Positions 49,021 to 60,446 are shown, counted from the first letter of the stretch. The stretch: DNA of 64,000 nucleotides from Ancylostoma caninum (GCA_037903475.1 JBAJFG010000300.1:186001-250000); one strand, 5' to 3'. Notes: generated by a model from the sequence alone, not told the origin. Made by a program: numbers and translations.

Positions 49021-49744
49021 CAGTGGCGGACCCAGAAAGTGGGCCAGAGAGAGGGTGGGGGTGTGGGAAAAAGTGGGGTCCCCGCCGCTTTGAGGGCGGA
49101 TGGAAAATAAAATTAATAAAAATATTAATTATGATAATAAATCCTCCTATATATAAAGACTGGTAAGGGTCCAGATTTTTCTGGAGTCATACCACGAGTG
49201 TCTTGCGAAATCTCTTGTGCAGTGCATTGCATAGGGAGAGATGAGCAGACGTCATAGGAAAACCGATTTATGGAGCGAGACGAGACTAGATCGTCGCGGG
49301 ACCCGCAATTTCGAAATCCTTGCACAGTGACAGCCATACGCTGGCGGTCTCACAGCCAACCGATGAGACAGAGCTAACAAGGCTTTAAGGCACCACAATA
49401 TACGGAGCAGGATAGCCACTGCTCTTCGCTCAAAACTAACTGCAGATCAGGATGGGCGAGATCCGTGTGCGGTCCGAGAGCTCTCTAGGCCCATGCAGCG
49501 GTGGTATCCGTCGCACTTCCCTCATGCCGCATGCTCTCGAAATGGCGTCCGTCCGAAAATTCTGAGCGTTTCTGCAGCCACGGAAGAAATTCCAGATGTA
49601 CACTCACATGCATAGAAAAAGTGCGTCATTATAGGCCACTGTGACACTCCCTCTGATCAAGTATGTAATTATTCAAATTTTCTGGATAACTCCAAACTTC
49701 TCCCCATTGCTCTCAAGGTCTACAAAGGGTAAGGACGCACGGCC
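49021..49744. other. Spacer between minisatellite arrays A and B
   Basis: Begins CAGTGGCGGACCCAGAAAGT, a hAT-style terminus, next to the end of array A. No partner end was found. The remainder is unremarkable and holds no supported gene. Confidence 0.4.
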
Positions 49745-51670
49745 GACAGGTGTGCGGGGGGCGAATAGTGACAGATACCGTTGTGCTGATGGAGAAAAGG
49801 TTCACTTTGGCTCAGCGTTATGGAGAAGCCAGGATACGGGTTAGCGGATGGAGGAGGGTTCCGACGTGGCCCAGATTTGAGGAATGACAGAATACGAGTT
49901 CACCGATGGACGATGGGTCTGCTGTGGGCAAAAACTGGGTGAATGATAGGAAACGGTTATGCCAATGGAATAGTTGCCCGCTGCGGTGTGAGGAAAACCA
50001 CCATTCTGGTCCACTGACGGGAGGATGGGTCTGGCCTGAAAGTTAAGGGAACGCCAGCATTCGGGTCTAACGAAGAGATGGGGGTGGGTCTGCTGGGGCC
50101 TGAAAGTTAAGGGAACTCTAGGATTATGGAGATGGAGGAGGGTGTGCGCTGTAGTCTGAAAATAAAAATGCAGGGAACGTTAAGATACGAGTTCACTGGT
50201 ATAGGTGAGGTCCGCTGTGCCCCAGATTCGAAGAAGGCCAGAATATGGGTCTACTGTGGCCAAAAATGTGGGAATGACAGGATACGGTTATGCCGATGGA
50301 GTAGTTGTCCGCTGTAGCCCCGGTGTGAGGAACGCCAGGATATGGGGTCCACCGGAGGGGGATTAGTTTGCATTGCCCTAAAAGTGTGGGAATCCCAGGA
50401 CACGGTCATGCCGATGGAATAGGGGTCCGCTGTGGCCAAGGGTGAAGAACGTCAGGATATAGTCCACCGAATGGGGATGGATCTGCTGTGGCTCAGTATT
50501 GTGGTAAACGCCAGAATACGGGTCCACCTATGATAGGCCTGCTGTGACCAAAAAGTGTGGCAATGGCAGGATACCGTTATGCCGATGGAGTAGGGCTGTC
50601 TCCGAATTGTTAGGAACGACAAGATACGGATCACATAGGTCTGCTGCGGCCTAAAAGTTGAAGGACACGGTTATGCTGATGGAAAGTGGCCCAGTTGTCA
50701 AAAACGCCAAAATTCGAGTCCACCGAAGGGGGATGGATCTGCTGTGGGTGAAAGCTAAGCGACCTCCAGGATACGGGTTCGTGGATGGTGGAGGGTGTGC
50801 GCTGTGGTCTAAAAATGTGAGGAACGTTGAGATACGGGTTCGCGAGTATAAGAGAGGTCCGCTGTGGTCCAGGTGCGAGGAACGCCAGAATATGGGTCTC
50901 CTCTCCATTAAAAGTGTGAAAATGCCAGGATGCGGTTATGCCGATGGACGAAAGGTCCGCTTTTACCCAACTGTGAGTAGCGAGAAGATATTGGTTCACG
51001 GATGGTGGAGGGGTCCGCTTTGGCCCAGGTGCGAACAACAACAAGATACGAGTCCGCAGAAGTAGAAGGTGTCCGCTGTAGCCGATGTGTGAGGAACGCC
51101 AGAATGTGGGTCCACTCGAATGTGAAACGCCATGGTGTAAATTCACTGAAGAAGAAAGGAACGCTTGCGCCCTGTAAATCAGAGAACAAGCTCGGATACC
51201 CGTCTGCAGAGGATTACTCCAGTACAGTCCATTAGCTGGGAAAACGCTGGAGTGCGTGTACGCCGACTAAGAATGGTGGGTCTGCTGTGGTCCAGTAGAT
51301 GGGCGAACTCCATGACATGGGTCCAGGGAGGGATCAAAGACGTGCTGGCGCCCTATACAGGGCTCGGCTTATGTTTTCGGCCAAGAAGTTTTGATTCCAT
51401 ATTTCTTGCAGGCTAGTGATGACTCTAAAACTACTCAGTTCGGGCATCAGTCGTAATATGTTTTGAAGTCCCCTAATTAACGTTACCAAAATAAGAATCG
51501 CTTTAGTTGGATCGTTTTAACACAGGATAAAGTTCTTCTCCGGGAACATACGCCGCACCCTGTAGTGTGGAAAACGCTAAGGAGAGCATCCACCGATTGA
51601 GAACGGGTGCAATGCAGTCCTAGTATGAGAGACGTCAAGATGCGGTCACACCGATGTGCGCCGGCGTTCA
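49745..51670 (-). repeat. 60-bp minisatellite, array B (inverted)
   Basis: About 25-30 units of the same 60-bp repeat in the opposite orientation, recognisable by AGGATACGGGT, CGATGG and GGTC(C/T)GCTGTGG(C/T)CC recurring every 58-62 bp. The stretch 51.35-51.53 kb is poorer. Minus-strand frames of up to 171 codons across it are the periodic translation seen in arrays A and C. Confidence 0.85.
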
Positions 51671-52261
51671 AATGGCAGGAGAACGCTACTTAGAGGAAGA
51701 TATTTGCAAGCATCCCAAAGTGATAGGAAATGATACTAGCCTTGCGCAGCGAGTTCACTTTCTTTGGAAGACTACTGCAGCTCCAATTTCTGCTTACTTT
51801 GTTAAAGGTACCATTTGCTGTTCACTCTCTTCCGCACAATCAACTGTATTTCAAGCGACTTCCTCTGCTTTCTCCTAGATGTCGAAGGAGATTCTTATCT
51901 GTTGGAGTATCCCAAGAACAATCTCAACTTGAATTAATTTAAGTTCTTATTTACACTGTGTCGGTTACAGCAAATAGTTGACAGTTACTAGATTCATGTA
52001 AAGGATGTCCTCGTGCAGACTTAAAGATGACTAGCCATGATAAGTACATGGGCATTTAAGAAGTGCGGGATATCAAAGAAAGTGCATTCACATGGTGATG
52101 TGTGATGAAGAGTGCTTGAACAAGGCGCGTACAAGAAGTCCGGAGTTGGTTAGGCGGCCAGACTGGTAGAATACACGCAACTCATAAGGAAAATTCCGAA
52201 CTCAAACTCAATTAATTACTACTTTCGCTTCTACTTCAATTTCTTAAGGATTTCATAGGCG
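51671..52261. other. Spacer between minisatellite arrays B and C
   Basis: No gene is supported. Frames of 70-75 codons at 51654-51942 overlap in two registers and have no domain. Confidence 0.5.
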
Positions 52262-52335
52262 CGAAACTTGTGCACATACCTCAAGTGGCCGCCCCACCCC
52301 CCTTTCTAGCGACCCGTAGGGGCGCTAGCAATAAA
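52262..52335 (-). repeat. Dispersed repeat, inverted partner of 37725-37800
   Basis: The reverse complement shares CGCTAGAAAG, GGTGGGGCGGCCACTTGAGG and TATGTGCACA with the copy at 37.7 kb. It lies about 100 bp before array C. Confidence 0.6.
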
Positions 52336-52429
52336 TAAAAATTATATTAAAAATAATAATTTTGAAAGAAGGAATAAAAACTAATAAAAGATTTTCATAT
52401 GTATTGTAAAGTAATTTCAAAAATTTGCC

Positions 52430-53150
52430 GACCCCACTGGTGGACCCGTAACCTAGTGTCTTCTCCTTTACTGGGCCAGGGCAGACCCATTTTCCATCAA
52501 CCAGTATCTTTGCGCTTCCGCCACAATTGGACCAGGGCAGACCTATTTTTTATTCGTGCATCCGTATCCTGGCGTCCTACTCGCTATTGGTCAGGGCCGA
52601 GCTCTTCCCCATCAAGGTACCCGTGTCGTGGCGTTTCCCCCACTACTGGGCCCGGCAGAGCCTTCCTCCATCCGTAGACCCGTATCCTGGTGTTTTTCCC
52701 ATTTATGGGCCAGGCCAGACGCTTTATTTATTCATGCACCCGTATCCTGGTATTTTCCCAACTCATGGGCCTCTTGCAGAGGCATGCATGGCATTGTCTC
52801 CATGCATGGATCCATATCGTGGCGTTCTCTCCATTATTGGGCCAGGGCAGACCCATTTTCCATCAATGCACCCGTATCCTGGCGCTCGCTCACTATTAGG
52901 CCAGGCCAGACCAACTGTTCATTTGTGCACCCATAATCTGGTGTTCTTCCAACTAATAAGCCCCTTGCGGACAAAGTCTCCATCCGTGTACCCGTATCGT
53001 AGCGTTTTCCGCACCAGTGGGCCACGGCGGACCCTTTCTTCATTCACCCTTGAACCCGTATACTGCCTTTCCCCCACTACTGGACCACCGCGAACCTTTT
53101 CTCCATCCGTGGACACCTGTCCTGGTGTTTTTTCTGAACTGCGGGGCCCC
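52430..53150 (+). repeat. 60-bp minisatellite, array C (forward)
   Basis: Words CCGTATCCTGG or CCGTATCGTGG occur at 52562, 52621, 52680, 52740, 52812, 52872, 52931, 52992, 53055 and 53116, a period of 59-63 bp with one 72-bp step where a CATGCATGG insertion lies. The 212-codon frame 52527-53165 is this repeat read through: 20-residue units such as PYPGVFPIYGPGQTLYLFMH. It should not be called as a protein. Confidence 0.88.
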
Positions 53151-54069
53151 CCGCACTTCTTGTAAATTTCGTAATAGAAAAAAGTTAGGAAATATCTAGA
53201 AAGTTTGATCAATTGCACTATTTGATCGCACTGCCCTTCTCAACAACGAATCCGAATCCTAAGGCTGCATGATCCACGTAGGACCTCGACGAGAGGTGTG
53301 CCACTACCTGTCTAGAGCGAGCCCCACCGTTGCGGAACCCCCCCCCCCTCCCACCACGCCCTTCATCCATACTTTCAAAGATGTCATTTTTGTATGTGTT
53401 GGTTTAATTCACTATCAAAGCGCCAACAAAGGGGCTACTCTGCTCCATACACTGCTGCGATGCGATCAAATTGTTGTAAACACTGTCTCGCCCAAAGTGC
53501 TCGAGACCGCTAGCGGAAAGTCTTGTCGCGAAACCCTAAAAACGCCGTCTAAAGCTCTCGTTTTCATCACTGCTGGCTGTATCCATCATTCCGCCATTCG
53601 CACATTGTCTGCGCCTCAACATTTACTATTGTCGATCATTTTCGTCAATCGATCGTCGAATGATGAAGAGTAGCAAGGATGGCAGGGACGCAGAACGGAC
53701 TTTTACGTATGACCCTAGGGAAATCCGCGCAATACGGGTCTTTGTTGGAGATGATTCGTTAGTAGTAATGGCCAAATAACCAGATATAATATGACATATA
53801 TAATACAACCAGATATGATACGAGCCGCCAAGTCAAGTTGGCACCTTGACATGGCGGCCAGCGGTCGTGTTCAATCCTTCTCTGGCAAATTGTGACTAAT
53901 TTCTTAAACTTTGTGTTTTCTTCACCGAATTTTCCCTCTTAACATTTCTCATCCTCTCTCCTGCTATTCGACGTGAGCTGGTTTTTTTTTCTGCGCCTGT
54001 CCTTTCTCTTTTCCAATACTTGGAGTTTCTTTTCCCTGAGAACATAGTCCAGAAATCGATTTTTTTCTA
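53151..54069. other. Spacer between minisatellite C and the LINE
   Basis: A 134-codon plus frame (53269-53673) contains a poly-Pro run from a C-rich tract and has no domain I recognise. Nothing here is supported as a gene. Confidence 0.45.
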
Positions 54070-54096
54070 CTTTTGATTCGCTACCAAATCTCGAGC

Positions 54097-54760
54097 ATGA
54101 GCCAGGCACTTCGTTCTAGCAGTAAAAAGGAAGTCGTTAATGAACTTTCCGAGCCAGGATCGGCTAAACGCTCTGGTCTCGACAGCAGCAGTGGTTGTAG
54201 CACGTCTCCGACGGACTATTTGAAGCTGTCTGCTAGCGAGATCAGGAACGCCATACTGGAGCGCAGTAAAGACCCTGTGATAGAAGCCATGGTTCCTTGA
54301 GCTAATCTCTAAAACTTCGCAGAAGGTAACAGAAAGTGTTGAGTCGGAGAAGAGGGCCAGGAGCATCGCCGTGTACGGGTTCTCCCGAAGCAGTTGGAGA
54401 GCAGTCTCCATCTAACGATCTGCAAGACCTGGAAACCAAGTTAATTTGTTTGCTAGACACTTTGGATGTTGAATGTCGACTTATAGAATGTTCAGAATGG
54501 GCAAGCGGGAAAACAGGAAGCCACGTTTGGTAAAGATCGTTTTGCCATCTGGGTCTCACTGGAAAAAAGTGCTCTCGAATTCCCATAAATTGCGTGGCTC
54601 CGAGTTTTCCGACGTATATGTTAGGAGAAATACCCTGGCAGAAAGAGGGCATGAAAAAGAGTTGAGGGAAGAGTGGAGAGAGCGCAAAGGTCTACCGTGG
54701 GAGCTAAGGTGGGTCCAGGATCTCCCACAAGTACGACTTCCGGGAAACGCCTAGCTTGAC
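54097..54760 (+). pseudogene. LINE ORF1-like RNA-binding protein, frameshifted
   Basis: The first frame (54073-54300) gives SQALRSSSKKEVVNELSEPG and a Ser-rich leader. A second gives SEKRARSIAVYGFSRSSWRA, the start of the RRM-like zone, and a third gives LDTLDVECR. A fourth (54473-54754) continues YRMFRMGKRENRKPRLVKIV, LPSGSHWKKVLSNSHKLRGS and DVYVRRNTLAERGHEKELRE. This is the usual ORF1/transposase_22-like order of such elements, RSIAVYG then YRMG then RPRLVKVVLPS. At least two frameshifts break it, near 54295 and 54475. Confidence 0.7.
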
Positions 54761-54769
54761 ATGGAGCTT

Positions 54770-55440
54770 CACAAGAATTGGAGTGTTTTTACATAATGCT
54801 CGAAGCCTTTTGAATAAGATTGATCACCTGCACCTCTTCTTAGCCACATGTAAACCAGATCTGATTTTTATCACAAAAAGTTGGCTTTCTTCCAAAGTAT
54901 AATACTATGAAATTATTTCAAATTTTCCCTATTTCGTGCAGACCGTTGGGGCCGTAGAGGTGGGAGTGTATGTTGTCTAGCAAAAGATTGTGTTAACCTG
55001 ACTGGGATTGCGCCTCCCTCTGGCCTCGAGTCTGATGTGCTCGTTCTAGACGTATTTGACTCGCAGTATTCCTTTACATTCAGAGTAAATTTGCTGTACC
55101 GTTCCCCAAATTCTACACCTACTGAAGATGAGATCCTTATAGACTCCTTATTCGATATGTGTCTTCCTAACTCACACTTGATCCTGTTAGGAGACTTGAA
55201 CCTTGATATCGATTGGAGTCTTTTGAAAGCTCGGAATATGAATTCGACTAGGTTTCTCAAACTTTTTGATTATTGTGGGTCAACTCAACAAGTCATGAAA
55301 CCTACTCGCAGTAATGCTACTCTGGATACTATCTTGACGTCTGCATCTCTGTTAGATAAGATTTCAATAGCTCCTCCTTTTGCTTCTTCTGATCACAACA
55401 TGAGATCATTCCGGATTAAATCTACCTTTCAATAGCCAGG
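54770..55440 (+). pseudogene. LINE apurinic-type endonuclease domain
   Basis: Motifs of the exonuclease-endonuclease-phosphatase fold appear in order: FLHNARSLLNKIDHL, then DLIFITKSWLSS, RADRWGRRGGSVCCL after a frameshift, LLYRSPNSTPTEDEI, LILLGDLNLDIDWS, and SDHNMRSF. In active enzymes the second motif reads TETWL with a catalytic Glu; here it is TKSWL, so that Glu is replaced by Lys. The GDLN and SDH residues are kept. The main open frame is 55037-55435. Confidence 0.85.
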
Positions 55441-55665
55441 GAAAATACCCCTTCCAAACTTCTGCAAGGCTAACTACATTCGGTTGTGTTCATAATTCTC
55501 TTCAGTTGACCTTTAATGGTTACACGTCCATAGACAATGTGTATAAAAGATTCCGTCGGGTAATATACTCAGGTTTGGCTGAGCATAAACCCCTTGATTG
55601 TGTCGAAAAACCAAAATTACGTTATACTAAACACATCTCGAACATCACATCTGGTTTCGCATAAA
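55441..55665 (+). pseudogene. LINE endonuclease-RT linker, truncated
   Basis: Fragments KIPLPNFCKANYIRL, LQLTFNGYTSIDNVYKRFRR then VIYSGLAEHKPLDC and LRYTKHISNITSG correspond to the region that joins endonuclease to reverse transcriptase in CR1-like elements. Similarity ends near 55665, before any RT catalytic motif. Confidence 0.6.
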
Positions 55666-57220
55666 ATACGCTTGCTTAATACGTTGTCAAATCCCCTTTC
55701 AAGTCTTGAATGTCCACGTTTCCCGCGCGAACAAAGGGCGTTTTAGTTTTTGCTGCATCGAGACACCGAGGAAACTTCGCGAAGTTTTGGTGCGACGCGT
55801 CAAATTTGACGAGCTGCAAACATGAATAAGCTTATTGCTCTCAACGAACATCTTGCATCATGAGGACCACGTTTTTCCCCCTCTAAAACATACATCACAA
55901 GAAAACACTGCACAAGCATGGCGATACAAAAACGACAACTTCTGATTTCTTCTTTGCGTAGTTGCCCGAGTTCTTTAGATCCCTGGCCACAGTTAGAGAC
56001 ACCTGTAAAGATCAAACGTATTACAAAAACTTTTCAAGAGAGCAAAAATGCAATAAGAAGATACCAACAGCAACGACAACAACGAACAGTGACAGAAACA
56101 GTAACAATTTCTTCAACAACAACAAAACAATTGCACATAAATGTCAAGAAAAACAAGCATAAGAACCATAAAGAACAAAACAACAAAGAAAAACCAATGG
56201 GCAACAGTCTCGAGCTGGATTGCACGCTCCAGCCCCACCGGGTAGCCCGACGCCAAAGGCGGGAAAAGTGCGGATTTTTGAATTAGGTGTTCTGATTCTT
56301 TATATATTTCTCTGGTAAAACAAAAACTCAATCAATGATATATTTACAATTACTGTGTAGTACCCCATCTTTTGGGCAGCTTCTCTTTCCCTTTCTGCCA
56401 GAGTTGTGATGGTTATAGGTCGAAAAACGTTGACACCTCACTTTTGAGTTCGTAGGCTGGTATTAATCTCCCTAAAATCGTCACAACATGTACGAGCCAA
56501 GCTCGCAACAGTTGGGAACAAAGCCCGAACATGCTACGAGCTTAGCGTGACAGTGTCACGAGTTGGCACATCTATTTGCAAATCCTTATGCGACGAGTGA
56601 TTTGAACCCTGATGTGCTCGCCTTCCGACGGTCCTCACATGCTCTGAGCTATAACATACGTTTAACAGACAGGAAACAGAGGAACGAATTGCAAAGTAGA
56701 GCGCTTGAAATCCCAGCAAGCCTTGAATATTTAAAGAATTCGGAAAATGACCGTCAAAACCTAAAATTTCATATCATTGAATGGTTGAGCTTATTCCCCT
56801 TTTGAGGCAACTGCCTAATCAAGTGTCACAGGAATGTGAAGTCGATGATTTGTTCTTATAACTTGCAGACCTGCACCTCTTTGGCTCGGAGTGCCATCAT
56901 CAACGAAATTATCAAACGTTTGAGCGTCTGTATACAGGTGGAGCTGGGTATGTGTGAATTGTTGCGTGGAGTGGGCATAGGTGCCTTTGACGGTCGCACA
57001 CTTTCAAGCTTTTAATTCTCAGTGATTTTAACTGTACGTCACGTTCAGACGGCCGCGTAAAGGTGGCAGTACGCAGAACTTATGCGTTCGATGATATTCG
57101 CTAGTTCGTAGTTGCAGATGTTTGGTCTATTAGTTTTGGGTGACGTGAATTCACAATGCGTCTCTCCATATCGTTATCTTAAGCACGCCAGACATGTTAT
57201 TGATAGCTAGAGGTTATGAT
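55666..57220. other. Intergenic DNA, low complexity in part
   Basis: A CAA/AAC-rich stretch (56.04-56.19 kb) gives Gln/Thr-rich frames of up to 122 codons that are not convincing. Around 56.24-56.27 kb a short GC hairpin (CGCCAAAGGCG) occurs. No supported gene. Confidence 0.5.
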
Positions 57221-57423
57221 CAGGGTCAAGCGTCCGATGGGAATTTCCCATAAGGGGGTCGTATGGGAGGAGGCTGGGAAGGGAGGGGGGTCGTATTGGA
57301 GAGGTGTGGGTGGGGTACGTAGAGAGGTGGCTTTACCATTGAATGTAAATTCATGATTGTTTTATGACATGACAAATGACGTTCCGCCCAAGAATGATCA
57401 CGTCATATCGAGTTAAAGCAGGA

Positions 57424-57490
57424 CTGGTTGGCAGCGTATGAGAGAAATCCGCTTCAGCACACTCACAAGTTCGATCTCCGGCCCCTTCCA
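57424..57490 (+). repeat. tRNA-like module in left arm
   Basis: ACTGGTTGGCAGCGTATGAG is A-box-like and AAGTTCGATCTCCGG is B-box-like, in the same order as the better-preserved minus-strand copy in the right arm. Confidence 0.5.
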
Positions 57491-58451
57491 TAAATTTTTG
57501 CACGGGTCGGAATCACTCCAGGATCAAATGTGGATTAAAGATGGTGGAAACGTTAAAAAAGAAAGTGCGTAGCGAAATCGCTCGATTATATATGCGAGAA
57601 TTCGCCTGCAGGGCCCGTCAGAACGTGGAAAAGTAGGGTGATCTAGACCTCGTGCTGAAGTTCTCTGACCCGAACTCAGCGAATGCTTTTTTACGTATCC
57701 ATAGAGGACGACCAGCTCTACCTTTTGCCAGAGTTTCAATTCTCCAGAACTTCACATGCTTTTGGGAACTCGATGGGAAATTTTCCCATTCTCGGGTTTC
57801 CGAGGGGAAATTTCCCATCTAACTCGCGCAAGCAGGAGCAATTATTGAGGTGCGATAATGGGGATGAAGAATCATGCTTGGAGCTCTATTACGTGGAGGT
57901 AGTGGAATTTCGGTAAAAGGCAAACTCTTTTCATGGAAGTTGAAAAAGTGAAAATCTCGCAGTTTGAACAGATGGTGAAAATGGAGTAAATCTATTTGGC
58001 AAATCATTGAGAAGCAATTTGCAGATATCACAAAAACTTTTCTTTTATGAGTTTTAGTTGAGGAAATTTTTAGTACAGGATCTGGCTCCACGAAGTTCGC
58101 TCGTTTTCCCGCAATTTAGATGGGAAATCGATGGGAAATTCGCCAAATTTCCCATCGAATTCCCATCGAGCTCCCAAACATATGTGAAGGTCTAGAAAAT
58201 TGACACTCTGGCAAAAGGTAGAGCTGATCGTCTTCTATGGACACGTAGAAAAGCGGTTGTTGATTTTGACTCAGAGAACTTCAGTGCGAGGTCTAAGTAA
58301 CCCTAGTTTTCCACAAACTGGCGTCCCCTGTAGGCGAATTCTCGCATGTATAATCGAGCGATTTCGCTTCCCTCACTTCATTTTCGAACCTTTAAATCCT
58401 CTCTACTCCACACTAAATCCTGAAGCGGTTCCAACCCGTGCAAAAATTTTT

Positions 58452-58530
58452 TGGAGGCGCCGGGAATCGAACCCGTGGGCGCGCAAATGCCAACGCTGAA
58501 ACCGATTCCTCGCATGCGCTGCCAGTCAGT
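58452..58530 (-). repeat. tRNA-like module in right arm
   Basis: On the minus strand, GACTGGCAGCGCATGCGAGG is followed by ACGGGTTCGATTCCCGGCGC, an exact GGTTCGATTCC B box in a self-complementary T-arm (CCGGG...). The acceptor stem does not close, so it is a tRNA-derived sequence and not an annotated tRNA gene. AAATTTTTGC follows, as it does after the B boxes in the 39-kb element. Confidence 0.6.
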
Positions 58531-58827
58531 CCTTTTTTGACACATAATGACATGATCGTCCTTGCTGGCAGTCTGGTTCGATCGGATAAGAAAGAATGTA
58601 TATCGACCTCAAGGTTGTTTTAGTTCCAATTTTAATGTGTTTCTTTTGTGTGATCTTTCTCGAAACTATTCAGTGTTTCAGTGTACAGAGAAAACATGCG
58701 GGAGCAGAAGGGGGGGGGGGGGGGGGGGGGGGAGGGGGTCGGGTCGTGAAAAGGTGGGGGTTGGACGAGGGAATAGGAGGAGGGTCGTATTAAGAGTCCG
58801 ATTTTCCCTTCGTCATGCTTGACCCTG

Positions 58828-60107
58828 GTTATGATTGGTTTTAATAGGATGATGGCAATAGTAGGGATATGGATTTGGCGTTGCGGATGCATGGCTTCCC
58901 AGATCTAATACACTATATGACTGTAAAAGCGGATTTCTAACTTAGTGTTCGTCAAAATCAAACGTTAAATTTCTTACTCAGTACCATTTTTAGGCATGCT
59001 CTTATTCCCAAAAACATTTTTTTGGACACATCCGCATGTGGATATGACAACAATAGGAATCAACTACACAACAGCAGACGAAACAATGTTTGAATGTGCA
59101 AAATCTGCGTTGCTCAGGTGTTTTTACGTTCTTTAACAACGCCGTATTTCACAAAAATTAGAATAAAAATATGCAAGTTCATGCAAAAAAGAAATCGTAT
59201 TCTCCTGAAGATTGTTGATGCAGCAAAAACAATCCAGTATCTACTACAAAACATGAACTAGCACAACGTGAATTCTCCAAAGATACTTAGACAAGAAGCT
59301 CTCGGAAAAAAAGTGAAAAAAAAAACGTTATGAGATCCAGATTGACACGAACAAGAACCTATCAAAAATTCTGTGGAACATTGGGCTACCTTCAAGAGGA
59401 TCCGTGAATCCGCACTGAGATTTACTGTCACGGAGGATCTCATCATGTCTTACTAAAAAAATAGTTGCCCTTAGCGTTGTAAAAAAAATTGAGCACTTCT
59501 TGGAGGAGGTATGAGGTTACAATAAACGCGTAAATTCAAAATAGAATAGGAAAATAGATAGAATAGAAACAAAATAGAAGTAAAGACAGAAACCCAGAAA
59601 TCATCTCAGTTAACTGCTCGCTGATACATCTCAATTACCTTGAAGCTCGTAAGATTACGAGATTAGAGAGATTGTAAGACCTGAAGTGCTTCTGTGGACG
59701 CCGCCTTGAGTCGCCACGCGACGTGGCCAGCTTTCGAATTTGGAGCGCATAATCTCTGCTCCGAAATCTCGAAATCGCATCCCGAAATCAAATGTTGGCC
59801 AGGCAGAATGGGGACGCGGCACCACGCGTCGCCCCCTGCTCACCATCTTGCGTTTCGAAAACAAGAGTTTTTCCTTACAAAACAAAGAAGAAATTCCCAT
59901 CTTTGCTCTCAAAAGAGGGCAATTCTTCTTTAAGAAAAAAGTACGGAAAACAAAAAAAGTAATACTTCTTACTTGCTGCTGCAGCTGCAACTGTTGCTGT
60001 AGTGCCTTTCTTGTACGTCTCGTACTAGTGCAGTTCTTCTCGAAGATCTTCGGGCTACTCAGCAGAATACATGAAGCGTCAGTGAGGGGAGAGAGCCCAG
60101 CGGATTC
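58828..60107. other. Intergenic DNA upstream of Harbinger relic
   Basis: No supported gene. A 217-codon minus frame (59655-60308) runs partly antisense to the transposase relic and is rejected. An AT-rich start and a GC-richer block (59.69-59.84 kb) may mark the edge of the element, but no terminal repeat was found. Confidence 0.45.
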
Positions 60108-60446
60108 TGCTTGGTTGGTGACTCTGGGTTCTCCAACAGCAACGAGATCTTGACGCCGTTCGGGAACCCCTAAACTGACCCCCAACACCGGTTTAACGAA
60201 ACCCACAAGAAGATGAAGGTGATAGTGGAGTGCGTGTTTGGGCGGTGGAAGGGATGCTTCAAAATTTTGGAGACGACAATGCGTCTTGAACCAGAGAAAG
60301 CCGCTCAAGTTGTTATGACGTGGGCAGTACTACACAGCATCATGATTGCCATGCGATGTCGTCCTATGCGCCCGTCTGGGCAGGAGGTTGGCTCAAGTTG
60401 CACATCCACCACAGGGTCTACGGAATATGAGAGATTATTTGACTAG
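60108..60446 (+). pseudogene. PIF/Harbinger transposase, C-terminal part, with in-frame stop
   Basis: The frame reads FCLVGDSGFSNSNEILTPFG then NP, a TAA (60171-60173), TDPQHRFNETHKKMKVIVEC and VFGRWKGCFKILETTMRLEP. This is the end of a DDE_Tnp_4/HARBI1-type transposase. The GDSGF motif holds the second catalytic Asp, and VIVECVFGRWK holds the catalytic Glu (family consensus RVVVERAFGRLK). The tail AQVVMTWAVLHSIMIAMR fits the closing VAC-LHN helix. The N-terminal half, with the first Asp, is not visible. The nonsense codon makes this a pseudogene. Confidence 0.85.

Larger units (their letters stand above)
54070..55665 (+). mobile_element. CR1-like LINE, 5' portion, decayed
   Basis: Three consecutive coding zones in the order of a CR1/Jockey-type retrotransposon: an RNA-binding ORF1-like region, an apurinic-type endonuclease, and the linker that begins the reverse transcriptase. 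The element stops about 55.66 kb without an RT palm domain. Several frameshifts and a catalytic substitution show it is inactive. It may be the same family as the 3' fragment at 21.3-22.1 kb, but the two pieces do not overlap, so this cannot be tested here. Confidence 0.8.
57221..58827. mobile_element. hAT-type foldback element, 1,607 bp
   Basis: It starts CAGGGTCAAGCGTCC at 57221 and ends with the inverse of CAGGGTCAAGCATG at 58827. It is flanked by GTTATGAT on both sides (57213-57220 and 58828-58835), an 8-bp target duplication as in hAT. It shares 11-14 terminal bases, near-terminal C/G runs and almost the same length with the element at 39.1-40.7 kb. Its body is a large inverted repeat, arms about 57.22-57.83 and 58.11-58.83 kb, ending inside in GATGGGAAATTT words. 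Each arm carries a tRNA-like module and an inverted gene-like segment (CTCTACCTTTTGCCAGAGT versus ACTCTGGCAAAAGGTAGAG). No transposase is seen. Confidence 0.88.

Noticed and set aside
49021..49045. hAT terminus CAGTGGCGGACCCAG
   Set aside because: No inverted partner or 8-bp duplication could be found, so no element is called.
50631..51146. 171-codon minus-strand frame
   Set aside because: Same minisatellite in inverted orientation, no protein family.
52527..53165. 212-codon open frame
   Set aside because: It is the 60-bp minisatellite read through; the peptide repeats every 20 residues and similar frames arise in the inverted array.
58452..58530. Possible functional tRNA gene
   Set aside because: B box is perfect but no acceptor stem closes and the sequence lies in a transposon arm.
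58709..58736. Long G run as a regulatory G-quadruplex
   Set aside because: It lies in the C/G-run zone found near the ends of both hAT-type elements; it is a simple repeat prone to length errors.
59655..60308. 217-codon minus-strand frame
   Set aside because: It overlaps antisense the Harbinger transposase, whose plus-strand reading is clearly homologous; the rest is low complexity.
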